DNA of 64,000 nucleotides from the NCBI RefSeq assembly GCF_000813325.1, contig NZ_BBQE01000007.1. One strand, 5' to 3'. The position numbers and the translations under genes are program-made. Below, one piece after another: positions 26,047 through 33,140 of the stretch (positions are counted from its first letter, which is position 1; every line of letters starts with the position of its first letter). The notes beneath the pieces are model-generated. The model was not told where the DNA came from. It saw nothing but the letters and a program-made list of their open reading frames with translations, and did not search any database. Origin of the DNA: Sulfurospirillum cavolei. Lineage in GTDB: Bacteria > Campylobacterota > Campylobacteria > Campylobacterales > Sulfurospirillaceae.

Positions 26047-27825
26047 ATGGTCTGCTTTATTTGCGAAAGACGCTGTCATATGGAAGAAGGAAGTATCGGA
26101 GAATGCCGTCGTTACGAATGCCGCGAGGGAACGATTCACGAACGCTTTGGCAATACCTATTTGGTTACGGCGCCTATTTCGGCGGAAACGATGCCGGTTT
26201 TACACTTTCACCCGCGTGCCAAATTTTTACAAATCAGCACCACGGGTTGTAATTTCGATTGCGACGGTTGCATCTCCACGGTCGTCGCCAAAGAGATGGA
26301 TACGGACTCCAAAGCCTTACATGTACTTAGCCCTGAACAAATCGTTCAAAAAGCGCAAAGCCTTAACTGCACGGGCATTGCGTTTTTGATGAACGACCCG
26401 TTGGCATCGTTTTTCACGTTTTTGGAAATTTGCAAACTCGCCAAAAAAGCAGGACTCGTGACGGGCTGTTCGAGTAACGGCTATTTTACGCTGAAAACGC
26501 TTGACATGTTAATCCCTTACCTTGATTTTATCAACATCGGACTCAAGGGTCTAAGCAACGCGGTTTACCGTAGCTGTCACGCAAATAGCTACAAACCGGT
26601 ACTGCGCAATATCGAATATCTGGTGCAAAAAGGCGTTCACGTCGAAGTTGCGTGCATTCACAAAAAAGGCAATGAAAGCGAAGTCGTCGCCATTGCCGAG
26701 CACTTGGCGACGCTTTCGAAAAACATACCGCTGCAATTAATGCGCTTTATTCCGATCGATGATGCCGCGATTGAGGACGAACCCTCCATTCAAGAATCGG
26801 AAACGCTTTATCAAACGCTCAAAAGCCGTTTAAACTACGTTTACGTGTTTAATTCTCCCGGAAGCACGTGCCTTCATACCTACTGCCCTTCGTGCGGCGC
26901 GCTCATTTTCGAACGCGATTTTTACGGACCGATGGGCTCCAAGCTACGACGCATCCATCATTTTAAAGACGGTCGATGCACGAAATGCGCTCACACGCTT
27001 GCGATTACGGGAGCTCCTTCGCAAAACGTTTTCGACGAAGAGGGCTTTGAAGGCGGTTATCCGATGACGCGCGCGCTAGAGATCGTCGAGGGAACGCTGG
27101 TCGCACTCGGCGTCGACAATCAACACGACGTAACGCGCTGTTGGGAAGAACTTTTGGCGGATAACGGACTGAAAAAACTCCATGTCGATATTCAAAATTT
27201 CGACGATTATGCCGCTACGATTCTTTTTTTAGCGCGTATCGTCGGAAAGGAAGAAAATGCCGATGCGTTGATCGCTTATATGCGCAACAAAATCGATACG
27301 ATCGTCGATGCGCTCAAAGGAGTCACGCAATGCCCTCGCGTTTACTACGTGATGGGTAAACCTCTGTTCGCACTCGAAGATACGCGCCTTGAAAACCAAT
27401 TGGTCGAATTGGCAGGAGGTATGAGCCTCAATAAAACGCTGGTTTTAGACGGTCGTCCGGGACGCAAGATCGCACGAGAAGAGCTGCTCAAACTCAATCC
27501 GGACGTCATTTTTATCTCTTCGTTTTTAGACTCTCCCTTAGAAGCGTTTTACGACGCCTGTCGCGAAGAACAAATCGACGTCGAAGCACTCAAGCAACAT
27601 CGCGTGTATACGCATCCTTATCCCTGTTTCGATTTTGGAAGCCCGCGGTGGATTTTGGGGTTGATGTATATCGCCGATATGCTCCATCCCGAGATTTTTC
27701 ATTTCGATATTCATCACGAAGCGACGCTTTTTTACAAACAATTTTACGGTCAAACGTTTGAAGCGTCGATGCTCAACCGTTCGTTTGCAAAACCCAGTCG
27801 CGATCATCGTTTAAATCGACTATAA
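26047..27825 (+). CDS. Radical SAM enzyme fused to a cytosolic periplasmic-binding-protein-like domain
   Basis: The ATG at 26047 (AAAGGTT before it) begins MVCFICERRCHMEEG. Residues 1-40 hold a Cys-rich lead like that of AmmeMemoRadiSam/PFL-activase relatives; the radical-SAM cluster motif is CNFDCDGC near residue 70. A second Cys set (CLHTYCPSCG and CTKCAH) lies at about 280-320. Residues about 340-575 resemble a FecB/BtuF binding protein (ENQLVELAGGMSLNK, LLKLNPDVIFIS) but there is no signal peptide, so the binding domain is cytosolic. The fusion suggests that the enzyme acts on, or is gated by, the ligand imported by this locus. Confidence 0.85.
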   Translation: MVCFICERRCHMEEGSIGECRRYECREGTIHERFGNTYLVTAPISAETMPVLHFHPRAKFLQISTTGCNFDCDGCISTVVAKEMDTDSKALHVLSPEQIVQKAQSLNCTGIAFLMNDPLASFFTFLEICKLAKKAGLVTGCSSNGYFTLKTLDMLIPYLDFINIGLKGLSNAVYRSCHANSYKPVLRNIEYLVQKGVHVEVACIHKKGNESEVVAIAEHLATLSKNIPLQLMRFIPIDDAAIEDEPSIQESETLYQTLKSRLNYVYVFNSPGSTCLHTYCPSCGALIFERDFYGPMGSKLRRIHHFKDGRCTKCAHTLAITGAPSQNVFDEEGFEGGYPMTRALEIVEGTLVALGVDNQHDVTRCWEELLADNGLKKLHVDIQNFDDYAATILFLARIVGKEENADALIAYMRNKIDTIVDALKGVTQCPRVYYVMGKPLFALEDTRLENQLVELAGGMSLNKTLVLDGRPGRKIAREELLKLNPDVIFISSFLDSPLEAFYDACREEQIDVEALKQHRVYTHPYPCFDFGSPRWILGLMYIADMLHPEIFHFDIHHEATLFYKQFYGQTFEASMLNRSFAKPSRDHRLNRL

Positions 27826-27874
27826 TACGTATTACGAAAAGGGCGTGAAAACCCATCAAAAAAAACGGAGTTTC

Positions 27875-28636
27875 ATGGAAGAGAAAAATGCTGTTTGGGA
27901 AGCGATGGCAAAACGCTATCCGCGTTTTTACGACGATTCTATGCGTAAAGACGTCCAATTTATTTTAGACTGGTGTGAGGACAAAGGGGTTTGCTTTGAA
28001 AATAAAAGCATTTTGGACATCGGATCGGGCACGGGAACGATCGCCATTCCTTTAGCGCTTAAAGGAGCGCGCGTGACCGCCGTAGACGTTTCTAGCGGTA
28101 TGTTAAAAGCTTTACGCGAAGACGCACACGCACACGGCGTTCACGAAGCGATTCAAACGCATCAAAGCGATTGGGAAGCGTTTGCGGACGAAAATACCTA
28201 CGACATCGTTTTAGCCTCGATGACGCCCGCGATCAACTCGGAAGAAAAAATGGAAAAAATGCTGGCATCTTCCGATACGATGGGTATTTACGTCGGTTGG
28301 GGCTCTTACCGAACCAACCTTTTCGTCGATGCACTCATGCAAGCGCACGGTATCGAAGACGACTGTAGTGCCAACGGGTGTTTTAAAACGCGCCAGTTTA
28401 TGGATCGTTTGAAACAAAAATCGATGCGTTACCACCATACCTTCTTTGAGACCTCGTGGACGGAAATTTATACGCTAGAAGAAGCGAAAAAGTATGCGTA
28501 CGAGCAACTCCAAAGGCGCGAAATTACGCCGCAAGAAAGCGTTATCAAACGTTTGTTGGTATCCAATAGCAGCGATCAAGATAAGGTGCATATTACGACT
28601 AAAGCGGAAAAAGGTATCGTCGTATGGTATAAATAA
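27875..28636 (+). CDS. Class I SAM-dependent methyltransferase 3
   Basis: The ATG at 27875 with ACGGAG upstream is preferred to a GTG at 27845. 253 residues: motif I ILDIGSGTGTIAIPLA, VTAVDVSSGML, VLASMTPAINSEEKM and MGIYVGWGSYRTN. It is closely similar to methyltransferase 2 over the full length, so it arose by duplication around the radical-SAM gene. It probably acts on the same class of molecule. A terminator follows at once. Confidence 0.83.
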   Translation: MEEKNAVWEAMAKRYPRFYDDSMRKDVQFILDWCEDKGVCFENKSILDIGSGTGTIAIPLALKGARVTAVDVSSGMLKALREDAHAHGVHEAIQTHQSDWEAFADENTYDIVLASMTPAINSEEKMEKMLASSDTMGIYVGWGSYRTNLFVDALMQAHGIEDDCSANGCFKTRQFMDRLKQKSMRYHHTFFETSWTEIYTLEEAKKYAYEQLQRREITPQESVIKRLLVSNSSDQDKVHITTKAEKGIVVWYK

Positions 28637-28658
28637 CGAAGATGCCTACGCATCTTCG
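28637..28658. terminator. Bidirectional terminator between methyltransferase 3 and mop
   Basis: CGAAGATGC and GCATCTTCG form a perfect 9-bp stem with loop CTAC immediately after the methyltransferase stop; GTCGACTTTTT follows on the plus strand. It lies between convergent genes. Confidence 0.75.
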
Positions 28659-28666
28659 TCGACTTT

Positions 28667-28876
28667 TTACTCTTTGATCAAAAGGACATTTACCGCTTTA
28701 ACGACGACCTTGACTTTGTCGCCCTCTTTAAGCCCCATCTCTTCAATCGACTCCATCGTCATAACCGAGCTCATTTTACTAGCAATAATGTCGCCCACAT
28801 CAACTTGGCACATCACTTCGCCTTTTTTGATCTTTTTGACCGTTGCGACAATCTCGTTTCGTGCGCCGTATTTCAT
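28667..28876 (-). CDS. Mop-type molybdate/tungstate-binding protein (single TOBE domain)
   Basis: A 69-residue protein (ATG at 28876, AAGGAG seven bases before; an ATG six bases upstream is too close to the site). One Mop/TOBE domain: ARNEIVATVKKIKKGEVMCQ (20 residues) and a second strand set around VGDIIASKMSS and LKEGDKVKVVVKAVNVLLI. Free Mop proteins (molbindins) store molybdate or tungstate in the cytosol. It closes the ModE locus on the right, in convergent orientation, and supports a molybdenum or tungsten role for the locus. Confidence 0.9.
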   Translation of the reverse strand: MKYGARNEIVATVKKIKKGEVMCQVDVGDIIASKMSSVMTMESIEEMGLKEGDKVKVVVKAVNVLLIKE

Positions 28877-29080
28877 TGTCATACTCCTTGGTTTAAATAG
28901 AGTAAAATGCTACTCCAAATCCTTATAACCTTTCAATTCCAAACGCTTTACATGTAAAAATTATTTTGACTCTTCTCTTTGAAGAATTATTGTGGTAACA
29001 TTATTATTTAACCATAATGCCCGTTCTAGCTCTTTGCATACACTACTTAATGATTTATGTACTTAATAAAGGAAAAATGA

Positions 29081-30268
29081 ATGAAAATTGAATATTTAAG
29101 GCTTAAAAATTTTAAAGCATTTCAAGATGTAGAAATGAAAAATATTCCAAATTTTTGTATTTTAGTGGGTGCTAATGGAACAGGAAAAACAACCTTATTC
29201 AATGTATTTGGCTTTTTAAGAGATGCTTTTACTACAAATATTCATACTGCACTGACGAAACAAGGTGGCAGCAGAGGCATTTCTGAGATGAGGTCTAGGG
29301 GACAAGAGGAAGATATCGAAATTGAGCTCAAATTTCGCGTTACACCAGATTCTCCTTTGGCAACATATTTACTCATTATTGGTGAAAAAGATGGCTTGCC
29401 AATCGTTAAAAGAGAAGTTTTAAAATACCGCCGAAAAAGCAGAGGTAAACCGTGGAATTTTTTAGATTTTTCAGAGGGGAAAGGGTATGCCGTTACCAAT
29501 GAACTTGACCAGATTACCGATGAATCTGAACTACGTAGAGATGAACAAACACTCAAATCACCTGATATTTTGGCAGTTAAAGGTCTTGCTCAATTTGAAA
29601 AATTTCCTGTTGTAAAGGCATTAGGTGAGCTAATTGAAAATTGGCATATTTCAGATTTTCATATTAGTAAAGCGAGACCCGAACAAGAGGCTGGCTACGC
29701 AGAGCACCTTTCAACAGAAGGTGGAAATCTTTCTTTAGTAACACAATACCTCTACCAAAGACACAAAGATATTTTCGATTTAATTCTTTCAAAATTAGCC
29801 CATCGCATCCCTGGTATATCAAATATCGATGCAAAAACAACGGAAGAAGGTCGTGTCCTTTTACGATTTCAAGATGGTTCATTTGAAGATCCTTTTTTGG
29901 CGCGTTATGTTTCTGATGGGACTATTAAAATGTTAGCTTATCTTATCTTACTTCATGATCCAAGACCACATCCTCTTTTGTGTGTCGAAGAACCGGAAAA
30001 TCAACTTTATCCTAAACTACTTGCTGAACTTGCTGAAGAATTTAGAGCCTATGCTAATCGCGGTGGGCAGGTTTTTGTATCAACACATTCCCCCGATTTT
30101 CTCAATTCTGCAAAGCTAGAAGAAGTCTTTTGGCTAGTCAAAGAAAATGGTTATACAAAGATTAAACGCGCTGCTGAAAATGAACAAATTAGCGAATATA
30201 TAAAACTGGGGGATCAACTTGGTTATCTGTGGAAAGAAGGTTTTTTTGAGGGAGTTGATCCACAATGA
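29081..30268 (+). CDS. AAA ATPase of the AAA_21/OLD-like group (putative defence)
   Basis: 395 residues: N-terminal LRLKNFKAFQDVEMKNI, Walker A GANGTGKTT (30-38), Walker B LLCVEEPE near residue 298 and a STHSPDF motif near 334, the layout of RecF/SMC-like single-chain ATPases. AAAGGAAAAATGA precedes the start. Its stop overlaps the next start by four bases. AT content is higher and AGA arginine codons are common, unlike the CGN-rich neighbours, which points to recent transfer. ATPases of this kind paired with a TOPRIM-like partner are frequent in phage-defence modules. Confidence 0.85.
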   Translation: MKIEYLRLKNFKAFQDVEMKNIPNFCILVGANGTGKTTLFNVFGFLRDAFTTNIHTALTKQGGSRGISEMRSRGQEEDIEIELKFRVTPDSPLATYLLIIGEKDGLPIVKREVLKYRRKSRGKPWNFLDFSEGKGYAVTNELDQITDESELRRDEQTLKSPDILAVKGLAQFEKFPVVKALGELIENWHISDFHISKARPEQEAGYAEHLSTEGGNLSLVTQYLYQRHKDIFDLILSKLAHRIPGISNIDAKTTEEGRVLLRFQDGSFEDPFLARYVSDGTIKMLAYLILLHDPRPHPLLCVEEPENQLYPKLLAELAEEFRAYANRGGQVFVSTHSPDFLNSAKLEEVFWLVKENGYTKIKRAAENEQISEYIKLGDQLGYLWKEGFFEGVDPQ

Positions 30269-30825
30269 CTTTGGTTTTTTTACTCGAAGAAGCGTCAGCA
30301 AAAGAGATGCTTCAAGGTATTTTACCACGACTTTTACCCACGGAAATTCATATAAAATTTATCGTTTTTGAAGGAAAAAGTGATCTTGAAAAACGCCTGA
30401 AACTTAAAATACAAGGTTGGAAAGCTCCCGACTCATATTTTATTATTTTAAGAGATCAAGATTCCGGCGATTGTAAAATAATTAAACAAAATTTAGTAGC
30501 GAAATGTGTTGAGAGTGGTAGAGCAGATACACTTGTAAGAATAGTATGCCATGAGCTTGAAAGTTGGTATTTAGGTGATTTAGGGGCTGTTGAAAAAGGT
30601 CTAAAAATCAAATTACAACAATCGCAAACAAGCACTAAATTTCGCAATCCAGACCTATTGGCAAATGCAGCTGAGGAACTTGAAAAAATTACAAAAAAGC
30701 TTTATCAAAAAGTTGGAGGATCAAGAGACATTGCTCCACATTTGAATATAGCTGCTAATACTTCGATAAGCTTTAATATGTTTATTAGAGGTATTCAAAC
30801 GCTTGTTGAAAAATATCGCTCTTAA
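30265..30825 (+). CDS. DUF4276 protein (TOPRIM-like partner of the ATPase)
   Basis: 186 residues; the N-terminus (LVFLLEEASAKEMLQGILPRL, here cut to LVFLLEEASAKEML) with conserved Glu, then IILRDQDSGDC and CHELESWYLGD, matches DUF4276, whose fold is related to TOPRIM nucleases. The Glu and DQD residues could form a metal site. Its start overlaps the ATPase stop (ATGA), so the two form a pair. The AT-rich codon use is shared. I infer an ATPase-gated nuclease or effector; no activity is proven. Confidence 0.8.
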   Translation: MTLVFLLEEASAKEMLQGILPRLLPTEIHIKFIVFEGKSDLEKRLKLKIQGWKAPDSYFIILRDQDSGDCKIIKQNLVAKCVESGRADTLVRIVCHELESWYLGDLGAVEKGLKIKLQQSQTSTKFRNPDLLANAAEELEKITKKLYQKVGGSRDIAPHLNIAANTSISFNMFIRGIQTLVEKYRS

Positions 30826-30841
30826 GATAAGGTCATTTAAA

Positions 30842-31231
30842 ATGTTTTACACTGTTTTGGCTATTTTCTCGGGTGCGGGTTTCGGTGCGCTTTTACGTTG
30901 GTTTTTGGGCACGAAGCTCAATAGTCTTACGCCGTCTATTCCCCTCGGAACGCTTGGAGCTAATTTACTCGGCGGTTATCTCATAGGTTTTTTTATCGCT
31001 TTTTTCGCATCCAATACGGCACTTGCTCCCGAATGGCGACTGTTTATTATCACGGGATTTTTAGGGGGACTCACGACGTTTAGTACCTTCAGCGCCGAGA
31101 TCGTAACGCTCATTCAATCGGGACGTTTAGGTATGAGCCTTTTTGCGATTTTCTTACATGTCATGGGTTCGATCGCTATGACGCTTCTGGGCATTGCCAG
31201 TTATACTTTAATACACAAAGGAAGCTTATGA
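30842..31231 (+). CDS. crcB: Fluoride exporter CrcB (Fluc)
   Basis: The ATG at 30842 is chosen over an in-frame start at 30803 inside the DUF4276 gene. 129 residues with four membrane helices and the signatures GAGFGALLRW, TLGANLLGGYLIG and GFLGGLTTFSTFSAE. Fluc channels export fluoride as inverted dimers. Codon use is like the host, in contrast to the genes just upstream. I see no fluoride riboswitch before it. It overlaps the DUF190 gene by four bases. Confidence 0.93.
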   Translation: MFYTVLAIFSGAGFGALLRWFLGTKLNSLTPSIPLGTLGANLLGGYLIGFFIAFFASNTALAPEWRLFIITGFLGGLTTFSTFSAEIVTLIQSGRLGMSLFAIFLHVMGSIAMTLLGIASYTLIHKGSL

Positions 31232-31539
31232 AAGGTTTTCAACTCGTTTTTTCAACCCTGCAAAGTCGCAAACACCCAAACGGAGAACTTATAAGCCGTT
31301 GGTTGATGAAAACCGCTGAGACATTGGAGATTAAAGGCGTGACGCTTTTAAATGCCGCACAAGGTGTCGGACGTGACGGCAAACTGCATTCGTCTTCTTT
31401 TTTTGAACTGGCCGATGAGCCCGTAGAAGTCATTATGAATGTAGACGAAGCAGAGTGTGAAAAACTCTTTGCACTTTTAAGTGAAGAAAAATTGGGGATA
31501 TTTTACACCAAAACCGCCATAGAATTTGGCACGATTTAA
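31228..31539 (+). CDS. DUF190 family protein
   Basis: 103 residues with the DUF190 pattern: ISRWLMKTAETLEIKGVTLLN with a following GVGRDGKLHSSSFFELADEPVEV core (GRDGKLHSS). These small cytosolic proteins are ferredoxin-like folds found beside crcB, often as a fused or neighbouring gene, and may be regulatory. It overlaps crcB by ATGA. A strong terminator follows. Confidence 0.88.
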   Translation: MKGFQLVFSTLQSRKHPNGELISRWLMKTAETLEIKGVTLLNAAQGVGRDGKLHSSSFFELADEPVEVIMNVDEAECEKLFALLSEEKLGIFYTKTAIEFGTI

Positions 31540-31541
31540 AC

Positions 31542-31575
31542 AAAAGAACGAAGAAAAAAATCTCTTCGTTCTTTT
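31542..31575. terminator. Bidirectional terminator
   Basis: AAAAGAACGAAGA and TCTTCGTTCTTTT form a perfect 13-bp stem with an A-rich eight-base loop directly after the DUF190 stop. It also ends the convergent formate dehydrogenase operon. Confidence 0.85.
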
Positions 31576-31602
31576 GACATGTAAGCCTACATGTAAGGCT
31601 AA

Positions 31603-32502
31603 TTAAACCTTGCCTTCTTCTTTGAGCTTCTTGTACCAAGAGCTGTGAAGGATGGCGACTTCCTCTTCTTCTTTGTACCCGCTAATCATCGAATGAATCG
31701 CTCCTTTGATGGCAATCGCCGCCATATAGACGTGAACCATAAAGAACGTAGCGACGACCATACCTAAGATATTGTGAACGATCGCACTAAGACGAAGCAG
31801 GTCGATTTGACTCATACCGAACATCGTAGCGACAGGTGAAAGGTCCTTGTTTAAAAAGAACATCAGCGCACCGGTCAGGATCATGACGATACCGCCTGGC
31901 ATCGCGATCCAAAACCATGCTTTTTGTCCGGCGTTAAACTTGCCTGCGGAGACGGGTTTCTTCTCTTTGGAGAGGTATCCGCCCACGATCATCATCCATT
32001 TGACGTCGTCGCTATTGGGGAACATATCCCTAATCCAAGCAATAATCATCGGAAGAACCGTGATCGCAAACACGGGTGTTGCCAAACCGTGTAAGTTCTT
32101 ACAAATCCTTACAAACATACCGCCGCCGAAAAAATCTCCGAATGCCATAACAAAGCCCGTAGGCACGATGACTAAAAACGAAAGGGCCGCAAGATTGTGC
32201 ATGATTCGCATCAACACGCTAAACGCAAAAATCTTCTTTCCGTGATGCGAAAACACTTTGGGTCCGATCAGTAAATAGTGAATGCCTCCCGCAACGGGAA
32301 CGAGAAACAATGCGATTAAAAAGCCTTTCCAGAACCATTCGCGTTGAAGAAGCGTAAACACTTCTCCAAACGCATGGTAATCGGGAATCGCATTGAGCAT
32401 CGCCGTTCCGTACAACGGACTATCGAATTGACTAACGCTAATGGCATAAAGAGACGACATACTTAGTAGTGTGCTCAAAAGCACCACCCATCGTTTCTTC
32501 AT
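31603..32502 (-). CDS. fdhC: Formate dehydrogenase gamma subunit (cytochrome b)
   Basis: 299 residues with an N-terminal signal-like segment (VVLLSTLLSMSSLYAIS) and four membrane helices in the FdnI/FdhC pattern (FLIALFLVPVAGGIHYLLIG; LMRIMHNLAALSFLVIVPTG; LHGLATPVFAITVLPMIIAW; VHNILGMVVATFFMVHVYMA). The helix histidines are probable haem b ligands and pass electrons to the quinone. It overlaps fdhB by four bases and closes the operon. Confidence 0.93.
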   Translation of the reverse strand: MKKRWVVLLSTLLSMSSLYAISVSQFDSPLYGTAMLNAIPDYHAFGEVFTLLQREWFWKGFLIALFLVPVAGGIHYLLIGPKVFSHHGKKIFAFSVLMRIMHNLAALSFLVIVPTGFVMAFGDFFGGGMFVRICKNLHGLATPVFAITVLPMIIAWIRDMFPNSDDVKWMMIVGGYLSKEKKPVSAGKFNAGQKAWFWIAMPGGIVMILTGALMFFLNKDLSPVATMFGMSQIDLLRLSAIVHNILGMVVATFFMVHVYMAAIAIKGAIHSMISGYKEEEEVAILHSSWYKKLKEEGKV

Positions 32503-33131
32503 TGCGTTAGCCCCTTTCTACCTTGTTTGTTATACGCCATATTCCAGATATACGAGTTGTTCGCCTCTTTGCTTTGACCGCGTGCTAGAACGCGTGTTCG
32601 GTAGAGTTCCGAGACTTTTTCCGACGTTCCGATCAACAAGGCGTTGGTTGAACACATTGCCGCACATACGGGTACTTTTCCTTCGGAAATACGGTTTTGA
32701 CCGTAACGTTCTCGCTCATGTTCGGAGTTGGTCTCTAAAGGACCTCCGGCACACATCGTACATTTGTCCATCGCACCTTTGGCGCCGAAAACACCGTCAC
32801 GCGGGAACTGCGGAGCACCGAACGGACATGCGTACAAGCAGTATCCGCATCCGATACATTTTTCTTTATCGTGAAGCACGATACCGTCGGCTCGGATATA
32901 AAAACAATCGACCGGACAGACTTGCGAGCACGGTGCGTCGGCACAATGCATACACGCAATCGAGATCGACGTCTCTTGACCTTCGACGCCGTCACCCAGC
33001 GTAACGACTTTACGGCGGGCAATGCCCACGGGTAATTCGTGGGCATTTTGGCACGCAACCACACATGCAAAACATTCGATACAGCGATCCGTATCGCAAT
33101 AGAATTTTAATCGGCTATTGGTATTTTCCAT
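32499..33131 (-). CDS. fdhB: Formate dehydrogenase iron-sulfur subunit
   Basis: 210 residues with four cysteine clusters: CIECFACVVACQNAH, CMHCADAPCSQVCP, CIGCGYCLYACPFG and CTMCAGG with a later CAAMCSTNAL. It wires electrons from FdhA to the cytochrome b subunit. There is no signal peptide, as expected for a partner that rides with the Tat-exported FdhA. Spacing to fdhA is nine bases. Confidence 0.95.
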   Translation of the reverse strand: MENTNSRLKFYCDTDRCIECFACVVACQNAHELPVGIARRKVVTLGDGVEGQETSISIACMHCADAPCSQVCPVDCFYIRADGIVLHDKEKCIGCGYCLYACPFGAPQFPRDGVFGAKGAMDKCTMCAGGPLETNSEHERERYGQNRISEGKVPVCAAMCSTNALLIGTSEKVSELYRTRVLARGQSKEANNSYIWNMAYNKQGRKGLTQ

Positions 33132-33140
33132 GGTGTCTCC

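Noticed and set aside
29081..30825. Prophage or integrative element
   Set aside because: Only two cargo-like genes with foreign codon use are present; no integrase, transposase or repeat ends are visible.
30826..30841. Fluoride riboswitch before crcB
   Set aside because: Only 16 bases separate the DUF4276 stop from crcB and no crcB-motif structure is visible upstream.
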